Of a DNA stretch of 36,453 nucleotides, positions 15,474-23,849 are shown piece after piece. The DNA is taken from positions 1-36,453 of the forward strand of contig JAJPKQ010000016.1 in the NCBI GenBank assembly GCA_021323635.1, written 5' to 3'. The notes under the pieces are model-generated. The model was not told the origin of the DNA and made no database searches. It saw only the letters and a list, made by a program, of their open reading frames with translations. The position numbers were made by a program, and so were the translations under genes. Position 1 is the stretch's first letter, and each line of letters opens with the position of its first letter. This DNA comes from a bacterium. GTDB taxonomy: Bacteria > Actinomycetota > Thermoleophilia > Solirubrobacterales > Solirubrobacteraceae.

Positions 15474-16889
15474 GTGGGCGTCGCCAGGGGCCTTGAGCGC
15501 GACCTGCGCGCGATCGTGCCGGCCGATGCGGTCCTGGCCGCCGCCCGCTTCGGGCCCTACTGCCATGACGCTACGATCCAGCGCGGCCTGCGCGGGCAGC
15601 CGCAGGCTGTCGTCTGCCCTGAACAGACCGCGCAGATCGGAGCGCTTCTGCGCTACTGCGAGCAGCATTCGCTCCCGCTGGTGCCGCGCGGCGGCGGGAC
15701 CGGGCTGGCCGGCGGGGCGAGCCCGCTTGCCGGCGGCGTGGTCCTCTGCACCGAGCGCCTGCGGATGGTCGCAAGCGATCCCGCGGAGCCCGCGACGCTG
15801 GTGGTGGGCGCGGGAGTGCGCACCGCTGAGGTGCAGCGTCTGGCGCGCGAGCGGGGCCTGCTGTTTGCGCCGGACCCGGGCGGGGCGAGCATCTCGACGA
15901 TCGGCGGCAATGTCGCGACCAACGCCGGTGGCCCGCACGCGCTTGGATACGGGCGTACGGGGGCGTTCGTGTGCGGGCTCGAGGTGGTGCTGAGCGGGGG
16001 CGAGCGCGCCTGGTGCGGCGAGGGGGAGCGGCGCGAGCGCTGCGGATATGACCTGCCGGCGCTGCTCATCGGATCGGAGGGAACGCTGGGGGTGATCAGC
16101 GCTGTCAAGCTGCGCCTGCTGCCGGCGCCGCAGGTGGCGCGCACGTGGCTTGCCCTCTTTGAGGCCTGCGAGCAGGCGCAATCCGCGCTTGACCTCCTGC
16201 TCGCCAGTGGGCTTGCGCCCTCGCTGCTTGACTTCTTCGACGGCCCGACGCTGCTGGCAGCTGCGGCGCGCTTCCCCGCGCGGCAGCTGCTGGCGCCGCT
16301 GCTTGACCGCGGGCGGCAGCAGCACGCGCGCGGCGCGCTCGCGCTCGTAGTCGAGCTCGACGGCCATCAGGCCTCTGCGGTCAACGAGCGCGGCCAGGAG
16401 CTCTGCGGGCTGCTTGAAGAGTGCGGCCCGCTGCGTCTGGCGGAGATCTCAGGGAGCGCTTTTGCATCCTGGCGGGAGGGCTTGGGGCCGCTGCTTGCCT
16501 CGCTGCGCGGGGGGCGCGTCAACGACGATCTCTATGTGCCCCCGAGGCGGCTTGGCGAAGCGCTCGCAGGCATTGCGGCGATCGGCGAGGAGCTTGCCGT
16601 CGAGAGCTTCGCCTTCGGCCACGCCGGCGAAGGGGTCGTCCACGCCAGCTTCCTGGCCGCGATCGAGCGCGCGGATGAGCGCGAGCGGGCGCATCTCGCG
16701 GGCGAGCGGGCGCTTGAGCTTGGGCTTGAGCTGGGCGGCGCGATCAGCGGCGAGCATGGCATCGGCGCGATCAAGGTGGACCTCTATGCGCAGCGCTCAG
16801 ATCCTGCCGCGCTGCGCGTCCAGCGGGCGATCAAGCAGGCGCTCGACCCCCACGGGGTGCTCAATCCGGGCAAGAAGCTCAGAGCCTGA
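15474..16889 (+). CDS. FAD-binding oxidase of the GlcD / D-lactate dehydrogenase type
   Basis: The 471-residue flavoenzyme should oxidise a 2-hydroxy acid such as glycolate or D-lactate. The FAD (PCMH) domain contains RGGGTGLAGGASPLAGG (about 62-78), PDPGGASISTIGGNVATNAG (about 130-149) and GSEGTLGVIS (about 201-210). The C-terminal substrate domain contains GHAGEGVVHASF, GAISGEHGIG and the closing LDPHGVLNPGKK. GTG 15474 follows GAGGGAG. The full length is normal for the family. No GlcE/GlcF or iron-sulfur partner lies nearby, so the exact substrate and electron acceptor cannot be told. Confidence 0.92.
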   Translation: MGVARGLERDLRAIVPADAVLAAARFGPYCHDATIQRGLRGQPQAVVCPEQTAQIGALLRYCEQHSLPLVPRGGGTGLAGGASPLAGGVVLCTERLRMVASDPAEPATLVVGAGVRTAEVQRLARERGLLFAPDPGGASISTIGGNVATNAGGPHALGYGRTGAFVCGLEVVLSGGERAWCGEGERRERCGYDLPALLIGSEGTLGVISAVKLRLLPAPQVARTWLALFEACEQAQSALDLLLASGLAPSLLDFFDGPTLLAAAARFPARQLLAPLLDRGRQQHARGALALVVELDGHQASAVNERGQELCGLLEECGPLRLAEISGSAFASWREGLGPLLASLRGGRVNDDLYVPPRRLGEALAGIAAIGEELAVESFAFGHAGEGVVHASFLAAIERADERERAHLAGERALELGLELGGAISGEHGIGAIKVDLYAQRSDPAALRVQRAIKQALDPHGVLNPGKKLRA

Positions 16890-17001
16890 CGATCGCCTGC
16901 GCGCGCCGCTCAGGCTGCCTGCCGCAACGAGCCGGCGCGACCAAAATGTAGGATCGCTGCAGCAGCGCAACGCCGCAGCCGATCAAGGGTTCGTGGGACA
17001 G

Positions 17002-18393
17002 ATGAGAGCGAAGACGGGCGAGTGCAGCAGGGGGCACCGGCGCGCGCAGCGCCTGCTTGCCGCTGCGCTGCTTGCCAGCGGGCTGCTCGCCGGGCCCGCT
17101 TGCACCCTTGCCTGGGCGCTTGCACCGCGCGCGCACGTCGCAGGCTCACCCGCGCGCCTGCAGCCTCGCTGCGCAGGCGGCGGCGTGCGCAAGAGTGCGC
17201 AGCGTGGCGGCGCCCGGGCCAGCTCCGCGCACCGCGGGGGGGCACAGGTGGCAAGGGAGAGGAGCGACGCTCGCAGGTCCAGGGGGCCGCAGTGTCGCCG
17301 GCAGGGCGCCCAGCAGATCGAACTGGCAACTGAGCGCGTGCGCGCACTGAAGCTCTTTGAAGCGATGCAGCACTACTTCTACATCCCTGCGGCGAGCCTC
17401 TACAAGGAAGAACTCGGCGCGACCTCGCCCTCCTTCCTGTGGCCCTTCTCGCAGGCGCTTGCAGCGACCGTCTCGGTGGCGCACTTCAAGGGGCAGCTGA
17501 GCCGCTGGCTGCCGCTCCTGCGCAGCCAGCTTGGCGCGCTGCAGCAGTACCTGACAAATGCGGTGCCGACCGCGGTCGCCTCGCGCGAGGCGCTGCAGAG
17601 CCTGCCTCACTACAACGCGACGGTGGCAGCCCTCGGCGCCGGCGGGACCGCCTTCTACGACGACAACGACTGGGTGGGCATCGAGCTGGTGCGTCTCTAC
17701 CAGCTGACTCACGAAGAAGCGCCGCTGGCGCTGGCGGAGCAGATCATGACCTTTGAGATGACCGGCTGGGAGAGCAACGCGAGCGCGCCCTGTCCGGGCG
17801 GCATACCGCACTCCGATGCCCCAGAAGATGAAAACCGCTCGACGATCTCGACCGGCCCTGCGGCGGAGCTGGCGGTGATGCTCTACCGCATCACCCACAT
17901 CGAGGGCTATTTGGCCTTCGCGCGCAGCGCCTACGCCTGGGTGCGCTCCTGCCTGCTTGAACCCCATGGCCTCTACGCCGACCACATCGAAGGCGACGGC
18001 GAACGCGACCCGGAACTGTGGAGCTACACCCAGGGCGTGATGATCGGCGCAGGCGCGCTGCTCTACGAAGTGACCGGCGAAGCGCACTATCTGGAAGAAG
18101 CGGCGGCAACCGCTGCGGCCGCCGAGGCCTACTTCAGCCTCGAACGGCTTGCGGTGGAAAATCCGTTCTTTGTCTCGGTCTACCTGCGCAACCTGCTCTA
18201 CTTCGACGCGCTTGAGCACTCCGACGCGGGCAGGGCGGTGGCCGATGAGTACCTGCGCTGGGCGTGGGGGAGCCTGCGCGAAGCAAACGGGCTGATCCTC
18301 TCGGCGACCGGCACGCCGACGGTCCTCCTCGGCCAGTCTGCTTACGTCCAGATCTATGCCCTCCTCGCGCTCGAACCGGCGGCGTACTTCTAG
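17002..18393 (+). CDS. Secreted glycoside hydrolase, GH76-like
   Basis: The 463-residue protein starts at ATG 17002 and has an N-terminal hydrophobic signal (about 16-42) followed by an Arg/Ala/Gly-rich segment to about 108. The rest is an (alpha/alpha)6-barrel of the GH76 type, a family of endo-alpha-1,6-mannanases. The catalytic-type Asp pair is in FYDDNDWVGIELVRLYQLT (Asp220-Asp221), and the conserved WSYTQGVMIGAGALLYEVTG begins at 340. A natural role would be cutting mannan-like glycans of its own or another cell envelope. It lies 112 bases after the oxidase gene. Confidence 0.82.
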   Translation: MRAKTGECSRGHRRAQRLLAAALLASGLLAGPACTLAWALAPRAHVAGSPARLQPRCAGGGVRKSAQRGGARASSAHRGGAQVARERSDARRSRGPQCRRQGAQQIELATERVRALKLFEAMQHYFYIPAASLYKEELGATSPSFLWPFSQALAATVSVAHFKGQLSRWLPLLRSQLGALQQYLTNAVPTAVASREALQSLPHYNATVAALGAGGTAFYDDNDWVGIELVRLYQLTHEEAPLALAEQIMTFEMTGWESNASAPCPGGIPHSDAPEDENRSTISTGPAAELAVMLYRITHIEGYLAFARSAYAWVRSCLLEPHGLYADHIEGDGERDPELWSYTQGVMIGAGALLYEVTGEAHYLEEAAATAAAAEAYFSLERLAVENPFFVSVYLRNLLYFDALEHSDAGRAVADEYLRWAWGSLREANGLILSATGTPTVLLGQSAYVQIYALLALEPAAYF

Positions 18394-18709
18394 GCGGCGG
18401 GCGACGGGCGAGGGGCTGGCGAGCGCGCGCTGGTGGACGGCTCGCCGGGCCGCTAACCGCAAGCCCGCGACCTACCGCTGCCCGCTCTGCGGCGAGCTCC
18501 TGCCGGCGCTCTCTGAGCACATGCTGCTGATGCCCGAAGGCAACCCGCGCGGGCGCCGCCACGCCCACACAGCGTGCGTGCTTGCCGCGCGCAGATCCGG
18601 GCGGCTGCTCTTCCGTGAGGATTACGAGCGCGCCAGCCAGGGCCCGCGCAGGCCGCTGCAGCGTCTGCGCGCGATCGGCTCGGCGCTGGCGCGCCGGTTT
18701 GCACGCTAG
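18356..18709 (+). CDS. Small zinc-ribbon protein
   Basis: The 117-residue frame overlaps the end of the GH76 gene by 38 bases; no later in-frame start is available before the zinc site. The recognisable part is YRCPLCGELLPALSEHMLLM followed by HAHTAC, four potential metal ligands (two CxxC cysteines, His, Cys) around residues 42-74. The rest is Arg-rich. A protein of this kind is familiar from Solirubrobacterales genomes but I know no function. Its position suggests cotranscription with the GH76 gene. Confidence 0.55.
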   Translation: MPSSRSNRRRTSRRRATGEGLASARWWTARRAANRKPATYRCPLCGELLPALSEHMLLMPEGNPRGRRHAHTACVLAARRSGRLLFREDYERASQGPRRPLQRLRAIGSALARRFAR

Positions 18710-18718
18710 CGCCGGCGC

Positions 18719-19120
18719 TCAGGCGCCGTAGTGGTAGACGTGCTCGGGGGAGACGCGGATGATCACCCGCACTTCGCCCTCCTGGCGGTAGGGGTAGCGC
18801 TCCTGGCCGAGGTACTTCATCGCCATGCGATCGATGTGCTCGTCGGCGCCCTCGTGCGTGCGCTGCGCGACGCGCCCGCGGATCGAGACGTACTCGTAGG
18901 GGTTCTCCATGTTCTGGATCGTCATGGTCAGGCGCGGGTCGCGCTCGAGATTGCGCGGCCAGCTGCGGCCCTCTGCGGTGTTCAGTACGGGCAGGCCCTG
19001 CTCGATGTCCACCCAGACGGGCGCGGTGTGGATCGAGCCGTCCGCGCGCAGAGTTGCCACGACGCAGAAGTTGGGCGCCGCCAGCAGCTCCGCGGCTCGG
19101 CCTTCAAGCAGCGTGCTCAT
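18719..19120 (-). CDS. PPOX-class flavin/F420-dependent protein
   Basis: The 133-residue protein has the split-barrel fold of pyridoxamine 5'-phosphate oxidase relatives; in actinobacteria many of these use F420 rather than FMN. Typical features are NFCVVATLRADGSIHTAPVW (about 16-35), RDPRLTMTIQNMENPYEYVS, IRGRVAQRTHEGADEHIDRM, and RVIIRVSPEHVYHYG at the end. ATG 19120 is chosen over TTG 19123 because AAAGGAG lies eight bases upstream. It stands alone. The substrate cannot be told from sequence. Confidence 0.88.
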   Translation of the reverse strand: MSTLLEGRAAELLAAPNFCVVATLRADGSIHTAPVWVDIEQGLPVLNTAEGRSWPRNLERDPRLTMTIQNMENPYEYVSIRGRVAQRTHEGADEHIDRMAMKYLGQERYPYRQEGEVRVIIRVSPEHVYHYGA

Positions 19121-19213
19121 CAATGCACTCCTTTCGCGGTTGGTTCGCCGATGCGGCCCGCGGCCGCCTGCAGCGCAAGTTAGCGCGGATCGCGAGGGCC
19201 TGCGGCGCGGCGC

Positions 19214-19885
19214 TCAGCGGCGCGCAGAGAGCGAGGGCAGCGGGCGGTCGGGTCGCAGTGTGCCGTCGTTCAGGCTGAAGCGCACCTGCGCGAGGCCGCC
19301 GCTGGCGCAGCAGGGCGGATCGTGCGGCCGGTAGAGGGCGTAGCCGAGGGTGACTTCATCGACGCCGCTGCCGAGCACGCTGATCGATCCCGAGGGCGTG
19401 CTCGAGTCGGTGCCCAGATAGCGGCTGTCAAGGAAGAAGAAGGCCTGCTGCCGGTGGCCTTCGGCGACGCCCGGACGCGCTCCGATGAGCACGCGCAGGG
19501 CGTCTTCTGGGTTGTAGGTTGCGGTGGAGATCGGCTCGTAGCCGGCATGCCTGAGGACGGCGATCGCGCTTGCGAGCGCGCCGGAGCTGCTTTCGCCATG
19601 GACGAAGGCGGGCGCCGATTCGGTGCGGGTGCTCGACACGCTGGCACCGCCGCGCTCGTCGGCCGAGCCGGCAGCAGCGCCGCTGCCGCTGGTCGTGCTG
19701 GTCGCAGCGCTCGTCGCTGGCCTGCCTTCGGCGGTCGAGGCGGCCACTTCGGCGATCGTTGTCGTGCTCTGGCTGCCCAGGCGCGTGGAGGTGCCGCGCG
19801 GGCTGCCCTGCGAGGCGCCGCAGCCGCTGAGGGCCGCACCGGCGATCAGGGAAGCGCATGCGCACGGGAGCAGGACGCGCCGCAT
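19214..19885 (-). CDS. LppP/LprE-family lipoprotein
   Basis: The 223-residue protein has a lipobox (LSGC, Cys22), so it is anchored outside the membrane. A low-complexity Ser/Thr/Ala stretch (about 23-90) leads to a C-terminal domain matching the LppP/LprE family known from mycobacteria: AFFFLDSRYLGTDSS, then VTLGYALYRPHDPPCCASGG, then AQVRFSLNDGTL. The function of that family is not established. ATG 19885 has AAAGGAG about 12 bases upstream; the longer frame to 19945 adds residues ahead of the signal. Confidence 0.8.
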   Translation of the reverse strand: MRRVLLPCACASLIAGAALSGCGASQGSPRGTSTRLGSQSTTTIAEVAASTAEGRPATSAATSTTSGSGAAAGSADERGGASVSSTRTESAPAFVHGESSSGALASAIAVLRHAGYEPISTATYNPEDALRVLIGARPGVAEGHRQQAFFFLDSRYLGTDSSTPSGSISVLGSGVDEVTLGYALYRPHDPPCCASGGLAQVRFSLNDGTLRPDRPLPSLSARR

Positions 19886-20006
19886 GATGGCGCCAGCTCC
19901 TTTCTGTTGGCCTCTTTGCACCCTTGCACTCGCTTTCGCCGGCACGGTCGCCCCACCTGCACTGCGCTCGCCGCTGCGCGTGAAGGTTACCCGGGGCAGC
20001 GGCCCC

Positions 20007-20076
20007 TTGAAACATTATTAGTGACTGCTAAGCTCTCATCTACGAAGTTAGTGCTCACTAGTTAGGAGGTCATCTG
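20007..20076 (+). promoter_or_regulatory. Promoter region with twin TetR-type operators
   Basis: Two copies of an inverted repeat with consensus TTAGTGnnCACTAA lie upstream of the efflux gene: TTAGTGACTGCTAA (20018-20031, 12 of 12 fixed bases minus two) and TTAGTGCTCACTAG (20048-20061, all fixed bases but the last). Their centres are exactly 30 bp apart, about three helical turns. TTGAAA (20007-20012) with TAAGCT (20029-20034) is a possible promoter overlapped by the first site. AGGAGGT (20064-20070) is the ribosome-binding site. The downstream TetR gene is the obvious regulator. Confidence 0.65.
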
Positions 20077-21501
20077 ATGGCTGCAGCGCAGAGAAGGTGG
20101 ACGCTTGGGATCGCTTCAATCGCTCTGTTCATGGTGGTGCTGGACAACCTGGTGGTGTCGATCGCGCTGCCGAGCATCAGGCGCGACCTGGGAGCATCGC
20201 TCGGCTCGCTGGAGTGGACAGTGAACGCGTATGTGCTGACCTATGCGGTGCTGCTGCTGACCGGATCGGCGCTGGGGGACCGCTTCGGGCGCAAGCGGAT
20301 GTTCCTGATCGGCCTCTCGATCTTCACGCTTTTCTCCGCGGCGGCTGCGCTGGCTCCCTCCAGCGGGCTGCTGATCGCAGCGCGCGCGCTGCAGGGCTCG
20401 GGCGCTGCAATCGCAACGCCGCTCACGCTGACGCTGCTTGCGGAGGCGTTCCCGGGCGAGCGTCGCGGCCTTGCGCTGGGCATCTGGTCGGGAGTCTCCG
20501 GGACGGCTGTCGCAATCGGCCCGCTGGTGGGCGGCGCGGTGGTTGAAGGGATCTCCTGGCACTGGATCTTCTGGATCAACGTGCCGATCGGGCTTGTGCT
20601 GGTGCCGCTTGCGGCGCTGCAGCTGCGCGAGAGCCATGGGCCTGGCAGCTCGCTTGACCTGGGTGGCCTGGCCCTTGGCAGCGCAGGCCTCTTTGCGCTC
20701 GTCTACGGTCTGATCCGCGCCCAGCGCATCGGCTTTGGCGCAGTGGAGACGCTGGCGATGCTGGCCGCGGCGGCGGGCCTGTTGGCTGCGTTCATCACCT
20801 ACGAGCGCCGTGCGGCGGAGCCGATGCTGCCGGTCGAGCTCTTTGCCCGTCGCGCCTTTGCGGTGACCAATCTCGCCTCGCTTGCAATGTACTTCGGGAT
20901 GTTCGGCTCTATCTTCTTTCTGACGCAGTTCATGCAGGATGCGCTCCACAACCGGCCGTTGCAGGCGGGGCTGAAGATCCTCGTCTGGACGGGTGCGACG
21001 ATGGTCGTGTCGCCGCCGGCGGGAGTGCTCGCCGCGCGCCTGGGCTCGCGTCCGTTCATGTTCGTGGGCCTTGCGCTGCAGGCGGGGGCGCTGGCCGCGC
21101 TGGCCGCGCTGGCGGGCACGCACATGGGCTATCCGGAGATGGTCGGCCCCTTCATGATGGGCGGCGCGGGGATGGCGCTGGTGTTCGCGCCTGCGGCAAA
21201 CGCGGTGCTGGCGGCGGCGCGCCCCGAGCAGGCCGGCCAGGCCTCAGGTGCGACAAACGCGATCCGCGAGGTCGGCGGCGTGCTCGGCGTCTCTGTGCTC
21301 GCGAGCGTCTTTGCCTCAGCCGGCTCCTATGCGAGCGGGCCGCTGTTTGTGAGCGGGCTGGTGAGCGCGCTGTGGGTGGCGGTCGCTGTGCTTGGCGCCG
21401 GCGCGCTGCTCGTTTTGGCGCTGCCCTTCGGCTCGCGCGCGCAAACTGCGAGCGGACAGCTGCCCGGCGCCGATACGCTGCTTGCGGCAGGAGGCGCATG
21501 A
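20077..21501 (+). CDS. MFS drug-efflux transporter, DHA2 (EmrB/QacA) family
   Basis: This 474-residue proton-driven exporter should have 14 membrane helices. Motif A, GSALGDRFGRKRMFLIG, follows helix 2; the helix-5 motif C region reads WSGVSGTAVAIGPLVGGAVV, characteristic of antiporters; WHWIFWINVPIGLVLV is the DHA2 signature around helix 6. ATG 20077 has a strong AGGAGGT. The stop overlaps the TetR start as ATGA, so pump and regulator are coupled. The pump is probably induced by its own substrate through the twin operators upstream. Substrate unknown. Confidence 0.93.
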   Translation: MAAAQRRWTLGIASIALFMVVLDNLVVSIALPSIRRDLGASLGSLEWTVNAYVLTYAVLLLTGSALGDRFGRKRMFLIGLSIFTLFSAAAALAPSSGLLIAARALQGSGAAIATPLTLTLLAEAFPGERRGLALGIWSGVSGTAVAIGPLVGGAVVEGISWHWIFWINVPIGLVLVPLAALQLRESHGPGSSLDLGGLALGSAGLFALVYGLIRAQRIGFGAVETLAMLAAAAGLLAAFITYERRAAEPMLPVELFARRAFAVTNLASLAMYFGMFGSIFFLTQFMQDALHNRPLQAGLKILVWTGATMVVSPPAGVLAARLGSRPFMFVGLALQAGALAALAALAGTHMGYPEMVGPFMMGGAGMALVFAPAANAVLAAARPEQAGQASGATNAIREVGGVLGVSVLASVFASAGSYASGPLFVSGLVSALWVAVAVLGAGALLVLALPFGSRAQTASGQLPGADTLLAAGGA

Positions 21502-22118
21502 GCGAGGAGGAGCAGAGAGCTGAGGTTGTGGCGCAGGGGCGCAGGCAGCGCCTCTCGGCCGCGCAGCGCCGGGCCGAGCTGATCGAGGCGGCGGCGATCG
21601 AGTTTGCAAGCGGCGGCCTGCACGGCACCCCGGTGGCGCGGATCGCGCGGCGGGTCGGGGTCGCCCAGCCCTATGTCTTCTCGCTCTTCACAAGCAAGCT
21701 GGAGCTCTTTCTGGCGGCGATCGCCTACGGCTTTGACCGTGTCGCTGATCTGTTCAGGATGGCGGCGGGCGACTTCGCCGCCGGTCGAGCGGGGCCGGAA
21801 TGCGAGGATGCGCTTGCGGCGATGGGCATGGCCTACAAGCGCATGCTCGATGAGAGTCGCGTCTACCTGATGCTGCAGCTGCAGTCCTATGCGGCCTGCG
21901 ACGAGCTTGCCGTGAGGACGCTTGTGCGTGCCCGCTATGCGGGGTTGGTGGCGCTCGTGCAGGAGCTCTCAGGCGCCGATGAGGAGCAGGTCGACGAGTT
22001 CTTCAGGCGCGGGATGGCGCTCAACGTGGCGGCGGCGATGGGCGTGGAGGACATCGCGGCAGGCTGCGATTGGGTGCAGGCGGAGCTGCGCTCTGCAGCG
22101 CATGCTGAGCGGCGCTGA
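21498..22118 (+). CDS. TetR-family transcriptional regulator
   Basis: The 206-residue repressor has its helix-turn-helix at about residues 18-65: AAAIEFASGGLHGTPVARIA followed by RRVGVAQPYVFSLFTSKLEL. The C-terminal part is the variable ligand and dimer domain. ATG 21498 overlaps the efflux-pump stop by four bases and has GAGG upstream. It most likely represses the pump-regulator operon through the inverted repeats at 20018-20061, an inference from arrangement only. Confidence 0.93.
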   Translation: MSEEEQRAEVVAQGRRQRLSAAQRRAELIEAAAIEFASGGLHGTPVARIARRVGVAQPYVFSLFTSKLELFLAAIAYGFDRVADLFRMAAGDFAAGRAGPECEDALAAMGMAYKRMLDESRVYLMLQLQSYAACDELAVRTLVRARYAGLVALVQELSGADEEQVDEFFRRGMALNVAAAMGVEDIAAGCDWVQAELRSAAHAERR

Positions 22119-22157
22119 GGCGAGGGGCCGGGCGCAAGTCGGTAGGATCAGGGCGCG

Positions 22158-22460
22158 ATGGCAGAGCCCTCTGGCGCAGAGCAGGAGCCGATCGGCAAGC
22201 CCCCCCACGCGGCCGAGGGCGAGCTGCAGGAGGGCCTCGCGAAGACGGGGCGTGGCCTGCGCGAGCACGCTCGCACGATCGTGCTGCTGGTGCTGGCGGT
22301 GCTGATCACGCTCTTTGCGGTGCTGAACCTGGGCGAAGTGAAGGTCAACTGGATCTTCGGGTCAAGCCACGCGCCGCTGATCGTGGTGATCGTGATCTCG
22401 CTGCTGGTGGGAATCGTGATCACGTACATCGCAGAACGACGCGTGCGCCGGCGGTCGTAG
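22158..22460 (+). CDS. LapA-domain (DUF1049) membrane protein
   Basis: The 100-residue protein has two membrane helices, about 40-58 (TIVLLVLAVLITLFAVLNL) and 71-92 (PLIVVIVISLLVGIVITYI), separated by the conserved GEVKVNWIFGSSHAP turn and followed by a basic tail, the standard LapA/DUF1049 layout (related to E. coli LapA, which takes part in lipopolysaccharide control). The N-terminal ~38 residues are hydrophilic. Its role in this organism is unknown. Confidence 0.85.
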   Translation: MAEPSGAEQEPIGKPPHAAEGELQEGLAKTGRGLREHARTIVLLVLAVLITLFAVLNLGEVKVNWIFGSSHAPLIVVIVISLLVGIVITYIAERRVRRRS

Positions 22461-22868
22461 GGGAGAGATAGGGGTGCGGTGGCGCCCGCGTAGCAGGTGC
22501 GCTGCGGTCTGCCACGTGTACCTGGGCGCTCGGGAGGCACCAGCCGCCCAAGCGCAAGTTGCAGCTTAGGCAGGCAAGTGGTAGCGTGCCTGGCTCTGTG
22601 ATCGCAAGAAGCGGAGACGCGTCGTGTCAATGACCAGCGCGAGATCTTCATTCCCACTTCCGGCGACAATGCACAGGACAGTGCACACCGGTGAAGATGG
22701 GGCCGGAATCGATGCGACGGTCGATCTTCACCATATGACCGCGGGCATCGCGCGAATGCCGAGCTGCACACCTCCAGATCGCGCCGAGGTGTGTGCTGAT
22801 GTCGCCTATGTGCCGCCGCACGGCCGCGAGCGGGCGGTGCGTGAAGCCTGCCGCGGAGGCGAGCGCAG
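22461..22868. other. 408-base gap with no supported gene; contains an inverted repeat
   Basis: No reading frame here has convincing coding character. A perfect 9-bp inverted repeat, GGTGAAGAT (22690-22698) and ATCTTCACC (22724-22732), encloses 25 bases. CACCGGTG and GTGCAC palindromes lie beside its left arm. The stretch is somewhat less GC-rich than its neighbours. It could be a regulatory leader for the MBL gene or the trace of a lost gene. Confidence 0.4.
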
Positions 22869-23615
22869 GTGAGCCCGCAGATGCCATACGAGGTCAGCGA
22901 GGGCGTCTACGCGCTGGGCAGCGAGCTGGTCAACTGGTACCTGGTCGAGGAAGGCGGGAGGCTGCTTGCGATCGACGCCGGGCTGCCCGGCTTTGCGAAG
23001 AGCCTCGATCGGGACCTGCAGAGCCTCGGCTTCAAGCGCGAGCAGCTTGCCGCGCTGGTGCTGACGCACTCAGACGCCGACCACACCGGCATCGCTCCCC
23101 ATCTGCGTAAGTCAGGCGTGGATGTGCTGATCCATGAGCAGGACGCAGACACGCTGCGGCGGCCGCGCGCCAAGGGCGGTGACGCGTCGCCGATCCACAT
23201 CCTCCCGCAGCTGGCAAACCCGCGGCTGTGGGCCCTGATCGTCCGCTTTGCCCGCGATGGGGCCGGGCGCCCGCGGGGGGTGGAGCCGACGCGCACATTC
23301 TCCTCCGGCGAGGCGCTCGAGCTGCCCGGGCGCCCGCGGGCGATCCACACGCCGGGCCACACCGCAGGGCACTGCGCGATCCTCTGCGAGGGGCGCTCGG
23401 CGCTCTTCGTCGGTGACGCCCTCTGCACCTACAACGTCCTCTCGGGCCGGCGCGGGCCGCAGCTGATGCCCCGCCAGATGAACGAAAGCAACGCTCAGAG
23501 CCTCGCCTCGCTTGCGATGATCGAGGGCGTCACGGCGCAGCTGGTGCTGCCGGGCCACGGCGAGCCCTTTCGCGGTGCGCCCTCAGAGGCCGTCGCGCAG
23601 GCGCGCGCACGTTAG
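22869..23615 (+). CDS. MBL-fold metallo-hydrolase
   Basis: The 248-residue protein has the metallo-beta-lactamase fold. The metal motif is THSDADHTG (His67, Asp69, Asp71, His72), an HxDxDH variant of HxHxDH, as in several related MBL groups. Further ligands are in TPGHTAGH (about 159-166), LFVGDAL and VLPGHGEP near the end. Start GTG 22869 follows GGAGGCGAG; ATG 22881 is also possible. Members include thiolesterases and quorum-lactonase-like enzymes, so the substrate cannot be assigned. tRNA-Thr lies convergently 13 bases downstream. Confidence 0.9.
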   Translation: MSPQMPYEVSEGVYALGSELVNWYLVEEGGRLLAIDAGLPGFAKSLDRDLQSLGFKREQLAALVLTHSDADHTGIAPHLRKSGVDVLIHEQDADTLRRPRAKGGDASPIHILPQLANPRLWALIVRFARDGAGRPRGVEPTRTFSSGEALELPGRPRAIHTPGHTAGHCAILCEGRSALFVGDALCTYNVLSGRRGPQLMPRQMNESNAQSLASLAMIEGVTAQLVLPGHGEPFRGAPSEAVAQARAR

Positions 23616-23628
23616 CGAACGCATCGAA

Positions 23629-23701
23629 AGCCCAGCTCCGGACTCGAACCGGAGACCCCCTCCTTACCATGGAGGTGCTCTACCAACTGAGCTAGCTGGG
23701 C
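23629..23701 (-). tRNA. tRNA-Thr (anticodon GGT)
   Basis: The minus strand folds into a full cloverleaf of 73 bases. The acceptor stem GCCCAGC/GCTGGGC, D-arm GCTCAGTTGGTAGAGC, anticodon stem CCTCC/GGAGG with loop ATGGTAA (anticodon 23666-23668), and T-arm TCCGG-TTCGAGT-CCGGA all pair. The discriminator base is T and the CCA end is not encoded. It reads ACC and ACU codons. Confidence 0.97.
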
Positions 23702-23849
23702 ACGCAGGCAGAGAGTAGCGCGACCCGCAGGGCGGTGGCTGGCGGGCGCGGCTATCGTTGCGTCTGCCGCGGCGTTGTGGCGATCGGCGGCGCAGAGGGT
23801 AGCTGCGCCGGCCACCGCGCAGGCTGCGGTCGGAGTTCAGGTAGAGCCG

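Noticed and set aside
20116-21123. 335-residue minus-strand frame opposite the efflux pump
   Set aside because: Gln/Arg/His-rich antisense shadow of a well-supported MFS gene.
22624-22872. 82-residue frame ahead of the MBL gene
   Set aside because: No ribosome-binding site, mixed composition and no recognisable motif; the inverted repeat inside suggests non-coding DNA.
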